From NCBI GenBank assembly GCA_025612245.1, contig JAAXKQ010000023.1:16952-80951 (forward strand): DNA of 64,000 nt. Reading direction: 5' to 3'. Below the pieces are notes generated by a model. The model was not told where the DNA came from. It worked only from the letters and a program-made list of their open reading frames with translations, and searched no databases. Source of the stretch: Ignavibacteria bacterium (GTDB lineage Bacteria > Bacteroidota > Ignavibacteria > Ignavibacteriales > SURF-24). Shown here one piece after another: positions 27,936 through 36,179 of the stretch (positions are counted from its first letter, which is position 1; each line of letters opens with the position of its first letter). Both the position numbers and the translations under genes were made by a program.

Positions 27936-29204
27936 TTAGTATTCAGCCCCGGCAACCCTTTCTATCTGTGCGCCAATGCTGATTAGTTTTTCTTCAATCC
28001 TCTGGTATCCCCTGTCCAGGTGATATATCCTGAGCACTTCGGTTTCGCCCTCTGCAGCCAGGCCTGCAAGTACCAGTGAAGCGCTTGCCCTGAGGTCGGT
28101 TGACATTACCTTGGCACCTTTAAGCCTGGGTACTCCATGAATTACGACGCTGTTTTCCCTGATCTCAATGTCTGCACCGAGGCGGTTTAATTCCGGCACG
28201 TGCTTGAACCTGTCGAGGTAAATGGAATCTGTTACGGTTGAAACGCCGCTGGCAATTGACATAAAAGCCGTCCACTGTGCCTGCATGTCTGTCGGGAAAC
28301 CGGGATAAATGGAAGTAGAAACGTCAACGGGCCTGATATTATCCAGGTTTGAAGCATCGAGCTTTATGCAGTTTTTATCTACAGACATCTTCACTCCGGA
28401 GTCTTCCAGCTTAACGAGAACCGAGTTCAGGTGCCCCGGGCTGACATTCATGAGCTCCACGTTTCCGCGCGTCAGTGCGCCGGCAATCAGAAGAGTTCCG
28501 GCTTCAATTCTGTCGGGTATATTTGTAGTTTCAGCGGCCTTAAGCTCATCAACACCCTGAATTTCAAGTACAGAAGTATTGATGCCGTTTATTTTAGCCC
28601 CCATCTTCACCAGATATTCGGCCAGGGCCGTAATCTCTGGCTCAATTGCGGCGTTTGTAATCAGTGTAGTTCCCTTGGCAAGGGTTGCTGCCATCATCAG
28701 ATTACCGGTAGCTCCAACCGAAGAAACGTCAAAAGAGATCCTCGCTCCCTGAAGCTTACTAGCCTTTGCAATTATGTATCCGCCGTCAAGCTCAATATCG
28801 GCGCCCATTTTCTTCAAGCCTTCCAGGTGCAGGTTAATTGGCCTCGGGCCCCAGGCACATCCGCCTGGAAGTGAGACCTTTGCATAACCGAAGCGGGATA
28901 AGAGGGGACCCAGGACATAAACCGAAGCCCTCATTTTCTTTACGTGCTCATAAGGAGCTACCTGGCTGGTGATGTTTGAGGTATCAAATTTCAGCGTAAA
29001 ATCCTTAAAGTCCGTCTTTACTCCAAGGTTATCCAGAAGCTTAATCATCGTATAGACGTCATTTACTTCGGGAGTGTTATGCAAGACATTTTCACCGGAG
29101 TTTAACAAAGCAGCGGGCATAATGGCCAGTGCCGCATTCTTCGCTCCGCTTACGGTAACTTTTCCCTTCAGGGCTTTTCCGCCCGTAATTACAAATTTAT
29201 CCAA
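27936..29204 (-). CDS. murA: UDP-N-acetylglucosamine 1-carboxyvinyltransferase (MurA)
   Basis: Cytoplasmic enzyme for the first committed step of peptidoglycan synthesis, transferring enolpyruvate from PEP to UDP-GlcNAc. The catalytic Cys116 is in LPGGCAWGPRPINLH, so the enzyme should be of the fosfomycin-sensitive Cys type. SGAKNAALAIM (about 19-29) and FPTDMQAQWTA are further MurA signatures. Its 422 residues are standard. It lies 33 bp downstream of the Ser/Thr kinase gene and directly upstream of the gluzincin gene, so co-transcription is likely. Confidence 0.97.
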   Translation of the reverse strand: MDKFVITGGKALKGKVTVSGAKNAALAIMPAALLNSGENVLHNTPEVNDVYTMIKLLDNLGVKTDFKDFTLKFDTSNITSQVAPYEHVKKMRASVYVLGPLLSRFGYAKVSLPGGCAWGPRPINLHLEGLKKMGADIELDGGYIIAKASKLQGARISFDVSSVGATGNLMMAATLAKGTTLITNAAIEPEITALAEYLVKMGAKINGINTSVLEIQGVDELKAAETTNIPDRIEAGTLLIAGALTRGNVELMNVSPGHLNSVLVKLEDSGVKMSVDKNCIKLDASNLDNIRPVDVSTSIYPGFPTDMQAQWTAFMSIASGVSTVTDSIYLDRFKHVPELNRLGADIEIRENSVVIHGVPRLKGAKVMSTDLRASASLVLAGLAAEGETEVLRIYHLDRGYQRIEEKLISIGAQIERVAGAEY

Positions 29205-29236
29205 TTTTCATCCTTTTTCTAAAAGTATCAAAAAAA

Positions 29237-31144
29237 TTAAAATTTAACGATGGTTCCATTTACTCCTACAGCATATACCTTTTTGCCGGAAGTAAGCTCT
29301 ATCCTGTTAAGCGCAGTAAAAACGTTCGTTTTGGCTTCCTTCCAGCTGTTGCCCGAGTCACTTGTAAGAAGTATCTTCCCCTGGCGTCCTACAATAACGC
29401 CAATCCTGTCGTCAATAAATTCTATGTCTGAAAACCCTGAATTCAGGCTGGCCGTAACTTTTCTCCAGTCCATTCCGGCATTATCCGTCTTAAAAACTTC
29501 CCCGTTTCCCCCGGCAGAAAACCCGGTTTTGCCGTTAATAAACTTCACTGCCCTTAAATAGTTGGAGGTAAATTGTGGCCTTTTCTCCCAGCTTGCCCCT
29601 TTGTCCAGGGTCCTGAAACACTCCCCGTTCCAGCCTACAATTATGCCTGTCTTCTCGTCCGGGAAGTCCAAATCAAATAACGTATTTGAAGAAGCAATGT
29701 CAACTCTTGACCAGTTCTCCCCCTGGTCCAGCGTTCTGAAGACGGTTCCCCTGCTTCCGAGAATAAATCCCGTAGAACTGCTGATAAATTTAATCCTTAA
29801 TAGTACGTCCTGAGACTTAAGGTCAACATTAAGCCAGCTTACGCCGTAATCAGTCGTCTTTAGAAGGCAGCCATTTTCCCCTACGGCAAAGCCCGTCCCA
29901 GTTTGCGTAAAAGCTATATCAAAGAGATTTTTATCCGCCGGTACTCTCAGTTTAACCCATTTTACGCCGGAGTCGACCGTCTTAAGCACAGTCCCCTCAT
30001 TTCCGCAGCAGAACCCCATAGAGTCATTGACGAAGAAAATCGAATTCAGGTCATTTTTAAGGCTGCTGTTTAAGACGCTCCAGGTGAAATTTTCAAATTT
30101 GCCCTGTGTAAAGCCTGGAATGAGCATCTGTTCCTTTTTGCCTCCAGAAAGAGCCGGGGCAAGAGGGTTCTGGCCGCTTTTCCAGAGCTCAAGGACCTGC
30201 GTAAAAGAAAAATAAATTATGCCTAAGAGCGAAACTACGATTAAAAATGAATAAAAAATAGCTTTAAACTTATACCCTTTTGTATTTCTGATCTTTGAGT
30301 CCGGGGGGCCGAAATTCCTGTAGTCCGAAGATTCGGCTTCAAGAGCTTCCAGTTCAGAGATAAACTCATCGCAGGAAGAAAACCTGCCCGCAGGCTTCTT
30401 GCTTAAGGCCTTTTTAATGATACCAGCGGCTTTTACCGGTAATTCAGGCCTTAAGGAAAGTAAATCCGGCGGATCCTTCTTAAGGTGCCCTTCAGTTATT
30501 TCCTGCTCCGTTTCAAAATTAAATGGCGGCAGTCCGGTGAGCATTTCAAAGAAAGTCACACCAATCGAATAAATATCGCTTTCAAGCACGGATTCTTCAC
30601 CCGTAATCTGTTCGGGGCTCATGTAAAGCAGCGTTCCGACGTTACGGCCCGGGCTTGTCATATTCCTGTCTAAAATGGATTTCGATATTCCGAAATCCAT
30701 GAGTTTTGAGACCCCATCCTGGTTAATAATAATATTGGAAGGTTTAATATCTCTGTGGACAAATTTCTTGGAATGTGCGTAAGCTGCAGCCTTAAGGACC
30801 TGCTTGATAATTGGAATGGCTTCATCAAGCTCCAGCCTGCCCCTGCTTTCAATGAGACTTTCAAGCGTCTGCCCTTCTACGTACTCCATTATGATGCCGA
30901 GGAGTCCGTCTTCCTCAAGAAAGCCATAAACCGTCACAATGTTCTGGTGCGAAAGCTTAGCCTGATTCTTGGCCTCCTTTTCAAACCTTTCCTTAAAGCG
31001 GGAATTCTTTACGACCTGCGATTTCAGGATCTTGATGGCAACATACCGGTCCAGTTTGCTGTCATAGGCCTTATATACAATGCCCATGCCGCCCTGGCCA
31101 AGTTCCGAGATGATTTTATAGTTATTTATTACCCTGCCGATCAT
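29237..31144 (-). CDS. Transmembrane Ser/Thr protein kinase with extracytoplasmic Ycf48-like propeller
   Basis: Hanks-type kinase (about 9-270): glycine loop GQGGMGIVYKA, Lys38 in VAIKIL, catalytic HRDIKPSN (130-137), DFGIS (150-154) and APE-like SPEQI (about 176-180). A single transmembrane helix lies at about 295-317. The outside region (about 345-635) has at least six Ycf48/BNR-type units repeating GVTWLNV/GENWSRV/GASWEKR with GxxGxxxKTxD between, predicting a beta-propeller. PASTA repeats, usual in muropeptide-sensing kinases, are absent. Its position just before murA suggests control of envelope synthesis, as an inference. Confidence 0.9.
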   Translation of the reverse strand: MIGRVINNYKIISELGQGGMGIVYKAYDSKLDRYVAIKILKSQVVKNSRFKERFEKEAKNQAKLSHQNIVTVYGFLEEDGLLGIIMEYVEGQTLESLIESRGRLELDEAIPIIKQVLKAAAYAHSKKFVHRDIKPSNIIINQDGVSKLMDFGISKSILDRNMTSPGRNVGTLLYMSPEQITGEESVLESDIYSIGVTFFEMLTGLPPFNFETEQEITEGHLKKDPPDLLSLRPELPVKAAGIIKKALSKKPAGRFSSCDEFISELEALEAESSDYRNFGPPDSKIRNTKGYKFKAIFYSFLIVVSLLGIIYFSFTQVLELWKSGQNPLAPALSGGKKEQMLIPGFTQGKFENFTWSVLNSSLKNDLNSIFFVNDSMGFCCGNEGTVLKTVDSGVKWVKLRVPADKNLFDIAFTQTGTGFAVGENGCLLKTTDYGVSWLNVDLKSQDVLLRIKFISSSTGFILGSRGTVFRTLDQGENWSRVDIASSNTLFDLDFPDEKTGIIVGWNGECFRTLDKGASWEKRPQFTSNYLRAVKFINGKTGFSAGGNGEVFKTDNAGMDWRKVTASLNSGFSDIEFIDDRIGVIVGRQGKILLTSDSGNSWKEAKTNVFTALNRIELTSGKKVYAVGVNGTIVKF

Positions 31145-31286
31145 TTTTATGAATTTAAATAAATGGAAATATCACAGGAAGTGTTCTTAAAGCCGTTTTT
31201 TTTCAGCTAAAGGTAAAAATATAATTATGCAAATACAAATGCTTAAACTGAATAAAGGCTTAAAATTATTCAACCCTGAGCGTGCG

Positions 31287-31673
31287 CTATTTATCCTTTT
31301 TCCCCTTGACTGCCGCCCCCCGTTCAGGCTCCCTGTCGAGCTCCAGGTGAAACCTGTGAAGGAACCTGTGGAAAACAGGGGCAAAAAGGACGCCTACAAT
31401 TACAAGGAAAACAATTCCCGAGAAAAGAGCGTATGCCGAAGCAAATATTTTCCCTGCCGTTGTATTAACCGGGTTTACCGGACCCATACCGCCTAAGATC
31501 ATTGAAGAATTCAGAATTGCATCAATCCAGCCCAGGCCTTCAAAGTAATGGTATCCCGCAATTCCAAGGAAAAGTGCAACGGCTACAAGGCCAAAAGCTG
31601 CACAGAAGTGTTTCAGCAGCCTTAAGATGAACTTTGCCCTTGGAAGAAGAGGCTGATGGCGCTTCTCATACAT
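31287..31673 (-). CDS. Small membrane protein with two helices and a pore-like loop (ion-channel-like)
   Basis: 128 residues. Two transmembrane helices are evident, AFGLVAVALFLGIAGYHYF (about 25-44) and ASAYALFSGIVFLVIVGVLF (about 73-92). Between them WIDAILNSSMILGGMGPV resembles the pore helix plus filter of two-TM potassium channels. However, the filter reads GGMG rather than TVGYG, so potassium selectivity cannot be claimed. The C-terminus is charged (ELDREPERGAAVKGKKDK). aggggag precedes the ATG at a good distance. DoxX gene lies upstream in the same direction, about 100 bp away. Function unknown. Confidence 0.7.
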   Translation of the reverse strand: MYEKRHQPLLPRAKFILRLLKHFCAAFGLVAVALFLGIAGYHYFEGLGWIDAILNSSMILGGMGPVNPVNTTAGKIFASAYALFSGIVFLVIVGVLFAPVFHRFLHRFHLELDREPERGAAVKGKKDK

Positions 31674-31772
31674 ATCGCTTCTCCCCTTATTTCTCGTAAT
31701 AAAGCGCGGGAGAACGTCTTACAGAATTTTCCTCCCCCCACGCCCTTCAGAGCCTCAAAAAGAAGACTCCTT

Positions 31773-32222
31773 TTAGTACGTAATTCCGCTCTGCCTGGTT
31801 CTGCTTTCCCAGAAGTAATCAATTCCATACCTTCCGCTTCCATAAAGGAAAAGCACTACTGCAATTACAAGGAGCGTCAGGGGAAACTCATAACCCGCGG
31901 GATTAAAAAATCCGTTTGGGGCGTGAACCCTGGCAATTGCAACAATCATGACTACTGCAATTCCAGCCGAAGAGATCCTTGTCAGCAGGCCGATAAGTAC
32001 CAGTATGCCGCCGAGAAATTCCGTAAAGGCGTCCATATAAGCCAGAACTGCGGGAATATGCATGTTGTTTACGAACATGTCCACCGTAGCCGCAAGTCCC
32101 CTTCCGCCAAACCAGCCCAGGACTTTCTGCCCGCCGTGGGCAATGAAGACAATTCCCAGTATAATTCTGAGCAAAAGGATTACAATTGAAGTGTTTACCC
32201 ATGGTCTGAATAAGAGTTTCAT
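31773..32222 (-). CDS. DoxX family membrane protein
   Basis: 149-residue, four-helix inner-membrane protein. Recognisable DoxX features are the LLRIILGIVFIAHGGQKVLGWFGG start (split here: LRIILGIVFIAHG then QKVLGWFGG), FTEFLGGILVLIGLLTR and the RYGIDYF end. DoxX proteins are related to thiosulfate:quinone oxidoreductase subunits and redox-stress complexes, but many have no assigned activity. aggag lies upstream of the ATG. It is divergent from etfB, sharing an upstream region of about 180 bases. Confidence 0.88.
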   Translation of the reverse strand: MKLLFRPWVNTSIVILLLRIILGIVFIAHGGQKVLGWFGGRGLAATVDMFVNNMHIPAVLAYMDAFTEFLGGILVLIGLLTRISSAGIAVVMIVAIARVHAPNGFFNPAGYEFPLTLLVIAVVLFLYGSGRYGIDYFWESRTRQSGITY

Positions 32223-32402
32223 CTTAAGAGCTCCTAATGTTGGTCAATGAATATAATATAGTAAAAATGACATATCTCTTACCAAGAAATTCCGCACGAA
32301 ATGTGGAAATAGACTTCGAAAAGGTATATTTTACGTGTAATTGATTTTATATCTGTGTATTTTTATATTTTTGATGAATCTTTCGAAATAATTGGAGGTA
32401 AA

Positions 32403-33149
32403 ATGAAAATAGCAGTCTGTGTAAGTCACGTCCCGGACACTGCTACACGAATTGTTATCGGTTCTGACGGAAAGACCATTGACCCGAACGGGGTTACCTA
32501 TATAATTAATCCCTACGACGAATTTGCCGTTGAAGAGGCATTAAAGACAAAGGAAAAGCTGGGCGGCGAGGTTGTCGTCATCAGTCTTGGAAAGGATGCA
32601 AACAAAGAGACCATAAGAAAAGCTCTTGCCATGGGTGCCGATTCAGGTATACTGCTCAAGGATGATGCACAAAGAGATCCTCTTGGCGTTGCAAAGGCTC
32701 TCTCCGAGGAAATTAAGGCCCAGGGAGCCGAGCTCGTATTTTTCGGCAAACAATCGGTTGATTATGACAACTCCATTACAGGACAGCTTACGGCTGAAAT
32801 GCTGGGATACAACTGCGTTTCCGTTGTAGTTGACCTGAAGCTTGAAGGCAATAAAATAGTTGCAGAAAGAGAAATTGAAGGCGGTCGCGAGGTAGTTGAA
32901 ACCAGCCTTCCTGCTGTAATTACAGCTCAGAAGGGCTTAAATGAACCAAGGTATGCTTCACTTAAAGGAATAATGGCGGCCAAGAAAAAACAGATCGAAG
33001 AAAAACCGGCTGCCGGTAGTGAAAAAACTGTTGAAATCTTGAAAATGAAAAAGCCGGCATTAAAGCAGCCGGGCAGAATTATTGGCACCGATAAATCTGC
33101 TGTTCCGGAATTAGTCCGTTTACTTAAAGAAGAAGCTAAAGTCATTTAA
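32403..33149 (+). CDS. etfB: Electron transfer flavoprotein subunit beta (EtfB)
   Basis: Smaller subunit of the heterodimeric flavoprotein that carries electrons from acyl-CoA and related dehydrogenases to the quinone pool or to bifurcating complexes. The start is set at ATG 32403 (MKIAVCVSHVPDT), preceded by ttggaggtaaa. The longer in-frame start at 32355 adds a non-homologous leader. AMGADSGILL and the ETF-beta signature around AEREIEGGREVVETSLPAVITAQKGLNEPRYASLKG (read as pieces) are clear. 248 residues. Followed after 14 bp by etfA. Confidence 0.96.
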   Translation: MKIAVCVSHVPDTATRIVIGSDGKTIDPNGVTYIINPYDEFAVEEALKTKEKLGGEVVVISLGKDANKETIRKALAMGADSGILLKDDAQRDPLGVAKALSEEIKAQGAELVFFGKQSVDYDNSITGQLTAEMLGYNCVSVVVDLKLEGNKIVAEREIEGGREVVETSLPAVITAQKGLNEPRYASLKGIMAAKKKQIEEKPAAGSEKTVEILKMKKPALKQPGRIIGTDKSAVPELVRLLKEEAKVI

Positions 33150-33163
33150 AAGGGAATTGAATT

Positions 33164-34132
33164 ATGGCAAATAAAATCCTTACATTTTTAGAACAAAGGA
33201 ATGGTATCCTTAAAAAGTCTTCTCTGGAGACTGCAAAAGAAGCTGCCAGGTTAGCTGGAGAGCTTAGCTATGAAGTAGAAGCCGTTGCAATTGGAAGCAA
33301 TATTGAAGACCTTGAAAGCCTTGGCAAATACGGCATTGGGAAGGTAACTTTCTTCAAAGGTGAAAACCTCGCGAATTATTCTTCATCTGCATACGCAGGG
33401 ATAGTTTCGAACTATGCACAAAAAGCAGATGCAGACATATTGCTCTTCTCGAACTCTGCAATGGGTAAAGATCTTGCCCCACTTGTTTGTGTAAAGCTGA
33501 ATGCGGGAATTCTGATGGATTGCATCAGCCTGGAAGTATCCAGCGGAGATATTGTTGCCACGCGCCCCGTCTTTGCGGGAAAGGCTCTCGTTGAGGCCAG
33601 GATAAACTCACAAAAGAAGATCTTTACGCTTCGCCCCAACGTATTCAACATCGGAAGCCTCGGGGATAACAAGGCCGCAGTTACGGTAGAAAATGTTGAA
33701 AACCCGGATCTCAGGACAAAAGTTGTGGAAGTCAAGAAATCTGAAGGAAAGATGGACGTTGCCGAGGCAGAGATCATCGTTTCAGGCGGAAGAGGCTTGA
33801 AGGCGCCTGAGAATTTCCGCATGGTTGAAGAATTGGCCGACACGCTGGGTGCTGCCGTTGGAGCCTCACGTGCTGTAGTTGATGCCGGCTGGAGGCCTCA
33901 TAGTGAGCAGGTTGGACAGACAGGCAAAACCGTTTCGCCTAACCTTTACATTGCCATTGGTATCTCCGGTGCAATTCAGCACCTGGCCGGAATGTCCTCA
34001 TCCAAGTATATAGTTGCTATAAATAAAGATAAGGATGCTCCGATTTTTGGCGTAGCCGACTACGGTATTGCGGGAGACATATTTGAAGTTCTGCCTGCAT
34101 TGACCGAAGAGATTAAAAAAATTAAAGGTTAG
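33164..34132 (+). CDS. etfA: Electron transfer flavoprotein subunit alpha (EtfA)
   Basis: FAD-binding partner of EtfB. The C-terminal FAD domain shows GWRPHSEQVGQTGKTV, LYIAIGISGAIQH and AINKDKDAPIF, in the usual order, and VSGGRGLK opens the domain at about 204. 322 residues is normal. It has no N-terminal ferredoxin extension, which some bifurcating EtfA proteins have, so it looks like a conventional ETF-alpha. The operon continues with the bifunctional nuclease gene 115 bp downstream. Confidence 0.96.
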   Translation: MANKILTFLEQRNGILKKSSLETAKEAARLAGELSYEVEAVAIGSNIEDLESLGKYGIGKVTFFKGENLANYSSSAYAGIVSNYAQKADADILLFSNSAMGKDLAPLVCVKLNAGILMDCISLEVSSGDIVATRPVFAGKALVEARINSQKKIFTLRPNVFNIGSLGDNKAAVTVENVENPDLRTKVVEVKKSEGKMDVAEAEIIVSGGRGLKAPENFRMVEELADTLGAAVGASRAVVDAGWRPHSEQVGQTGKTVSPNLYIAIGISGAIQHLAGMSSSKYIVAINKDKDAPIFGVADYGIAGDIFEVLPALTEEIKKIKG

Positions 34133-34246
34133 TTGTCTTTTTCCTCTGAGCCGTTTTTTTTTCTGGTAATCCCTTTTTACGGATTTGTGGAATTGAAAAA
34201 AAAACATATTTTATAGTAAGGCTCATTAACCTAAAAGAGGTAATAA

Positions 34247-34852
34247 TTGAATAAAGTTCAGGTGGAAATACTTGGTTTATCCTCCACTCCTTCAGCGGGT
34301 GGTGCATATGCAATTCTCTTAAAGGAAGTGTATGGCGTAAGAAGGCTGCCGATAATAATCGGCGCCTTCGAGGCACAGGCAATTGCACTTGAGATTGAGG
34401 GCATCAAACCCCCTCGTCCGCTTACGCATGACCTGCTTAAGAATATTATAGACAACCTTGGGGCGGCGGTCCAGGAAATCCTAATTGATGAACTGAGGGA
34501 TAATACCTTCTTCGCTAAGATTGTACTTGAGGTTTCCTCGCTTACAAATGACGTGGATTCCAGACCAAGTGACGCAATTGCGCTCGCCGTAAGGACGCAG
34601 TCACCTATTTTTGTTAATGAGGAAGTCATGAAAGCAGCAGCCTTTATCCCTTCGGGAGAAGAGGAAGCCTCGGAGAACCTGGAAGAGAATCTGCCCGATG
34701 AAGAGCCAACCGAAAGACAGGCTCCTTCTGGATCCAAAGAATCCAAACTGGCCTCACTTCAAAACCAGCTCAGGGAAGCCCTGGAAAAGGAAGACTACGA
34801 AAGGGCGGCCCGGATACGGGATGAAATTAAAAAGATGACAGATCAGAATTAA
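34247..34852 (+). CDS. Bifunctional nuclease domain protein (DUF151) with C-terminal UVR motif
   Basis: Residues 1-135 match the BFN/DUF151 fold: VEILGLSSTPSAGGAYAILL, LPIIIGAFEAQAIALEIEG, RPLTHDLLKNII and SRPSDAIALAVR. A Glu/Pro-rich linker follows, then a UvrB/UvrC-type motif (about 165-199: LQNQLREALEKEDYERAARIRDEIK) that usually mediates protein contacts. The BFN family has been linked to DNase/RNase activity, but function in most bacteria is unclear. The start is TTG at 34247 with aaagaggt upstream, and no ATG lies before the conserved core. 201 residues. Confidence 0.88.
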   Translation: MNKVQVEILGLSSTPSAGGAYAILLKEVYGVRRLPIIIGAFEAQAIALEIEGIKPPRPLTHDLLKNIIDNLGAAVQEILIDELRDNTFFAKIVLEVSSLTNDVDSRPSDAIALAVRTQSPIFVNEEVMKAAAFIPSGEEEASENLEENLPDEEPTERQAPSGSKESKLASLQNQLREALEKEDYERAARIRDEIKKMTDQN

Positions 34853-34855
34853 AAG

Positions 34856-34893
34856 AAAAGCCGGTCAGAGAGAAATGCTGACCGGCTTTTTTA
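34856..34893. terminator. Strong, probably bidirectional terminator between the nuclease and ackA genes
   Basis: Perfect 9-bp GC-rich stem (gccggtcag at 34860-34868, ctgaccggc at 34878-34886) with T-run after it on the plus strand and A-run before it, so it can serve both convergent transcripts. Confidence 0.92.
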
Positions 34894-34939
34894 TTATTAT
34901 CTGCGGTTTTTAGAACCACCGCCTTTTTCAAGGACGAAT

Positions 34940-36160
34940 TTATTTTACCGACTGAAGCACCTGCTCTGAGACTATCTTCTCGGTATCAAGCGCTATTACA
35001 AGTTCCTCATTTGTCGGGATCTTGTAAATCTTAACATTGCTGTTCCCTTCAGAAATCAGCACCTCTCCATCAGGCCTGCTCTTGTTTACGTTCTCGTCCA
35101 GCTTCAGTCCGAGGTATTCCATATTTTCGCAAACGGCAGCACGCACCACCTCAGAATTCTCTCCGATTCCGCCCGTAAAGACGAGTGCGTCGACGCCGCC
35201 CATGGCTGCTATATAGGAACCTATATACTTCTTGATGCGGTAGGTAAATACATCAAAGGCATATTTTGCTTTTTTATTGCCTTCGTTTACCGCTGCTTCA
35301 ATTTCCCTCATGTCGCTGCTTTCGCCGCTGATGCCTAAGAGGCCGCTGTGCTTGTTTAAGAGCGTGTTGGCCTCAGAAAGCGAGAGACCTTCTTTGCCCA
35401 TTACGTACAGTATGAGCGAGGGGTCCATGTCGCCTCCCCTGGTACCCATCAGGAGTCCTTCCAGAGGGGTAAAGCCCATTGAAGTATCAATTGAGTGCCC
35501 GCCTTTTACGGCAGCAATGCTGCAGCCGTTGCCAAGGTGAGCCGTAACGATCTTAAGCTCCTCAAGAGGTTTTCCCATCAGCTTGGCAGCCCTGTTTGAG
35601 ACAAAAAGGTGTGAAGTACCGTGGAATCCGTAACGCCTGATCTTGTACTTCTTATAGAGCTCAAAAGGAATTCCGTACAGGTAAGCCTCCGGAGGCATCT
35701 GGCTGTGGAAAGCCGTGTCAAAGACGCCAACCTGCGGAGTACCCGGAAGATGCCTTGTAACAGCTTCAATGCCTTTGATGTTAGGCGGATTATGAAGCGG
35801 AGCCAGCTCTATGTTGTCTTTAAGTGCCTGCATCACCTCAGAGGTAATAAGGACCGAACCCGAGAAGGTTTCGCCGCCGTGAACGACCCTGTGGCCCACG
35901 GCATCAATTTCACTTTTTTCTTTAATAACCCCGTGGTTCTTGCTCAAAAGAACTGCAATTACGTATTCAATTGCGATTGAGTGATCGAGGATTTCGCCTA
36001 CGATTTTGATTTTTTCTTTTCCAATAGGTGCATGCGTAAGAATTGCGCTGCTCATACCGATTCTTTCAACAAGTCCTTTTGCCAGGACCAGATTTTTTTC
36101 AGTATCAAAGAACTGGTATTTAATTGAGGAGCTGCCGCTGTTTAGAACTAATACTTTCAT
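34940..36160 (-). CDS. ackA: Acetate kinase
   Basis: Interconverts acetyl phosphate plus ADP with acetate plus ATP, the last step of acetate fermentation, in the cytoplasm. The opening MKVLVLNSGSSSIKYQ carries the family signature. HRVVHGGE (about 90-97), HNPPNI, GVFDTAFH, GFHGTSH and GTRGGDMDP are all present, covering nucleotide and acetate sites. 406 residues. It starts 19 bp after the hydroxyacyl-CoA dehydrogenase gene, suggesting a two-gene transcript. No phosphotransacetylase gene is in the window. Confidence 0.97.
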   Translation of the reverse strand: MKVLVLNSGSSSIKYQFFDTEKNLVLAKGLVERIGMSSAILTHAPIGKEKIKIVGEILDHSIAIEYVIAVLLSKNHGVIKEKSEIDAVGHRVVHGGETFSGSVLITSEVMQALKDNIELAPLHNPPNIKGIEAVTRHLPGTPQVGVFDTAFHSQMPPEAYLYGIPFELYKKYKIRRYGFHGTSHLFVSNRAAKLMGKPLEELKIVTAHLGNGCSIAAVKGGHSIDTSMGFTPLEGLLMGTRGGDMDPSLILYVMGKEGLSLSEANTLLNKHSGLLGISGESSDMREIEAAVNEGNKKAKYAFDVFTYRIKKYIGSYIAAMGGVDALVFTGGIGENSEVVRAAVCENMEYLGLKLDENVNKSRPDGEVLISEGNSNVKIYKIPTNEELVIALDTEKIVSEQVLQSVK

Positions 36161-36179
36161 CTATCTGTTTAATCTCCTA

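Noticed and set aside
31656..32189. Plus-strand frame of 177 codons across the DoxX gene
   Set aside because: It is antisense to a clear DoxX coding region. Its composition is the complement of membrane helices.
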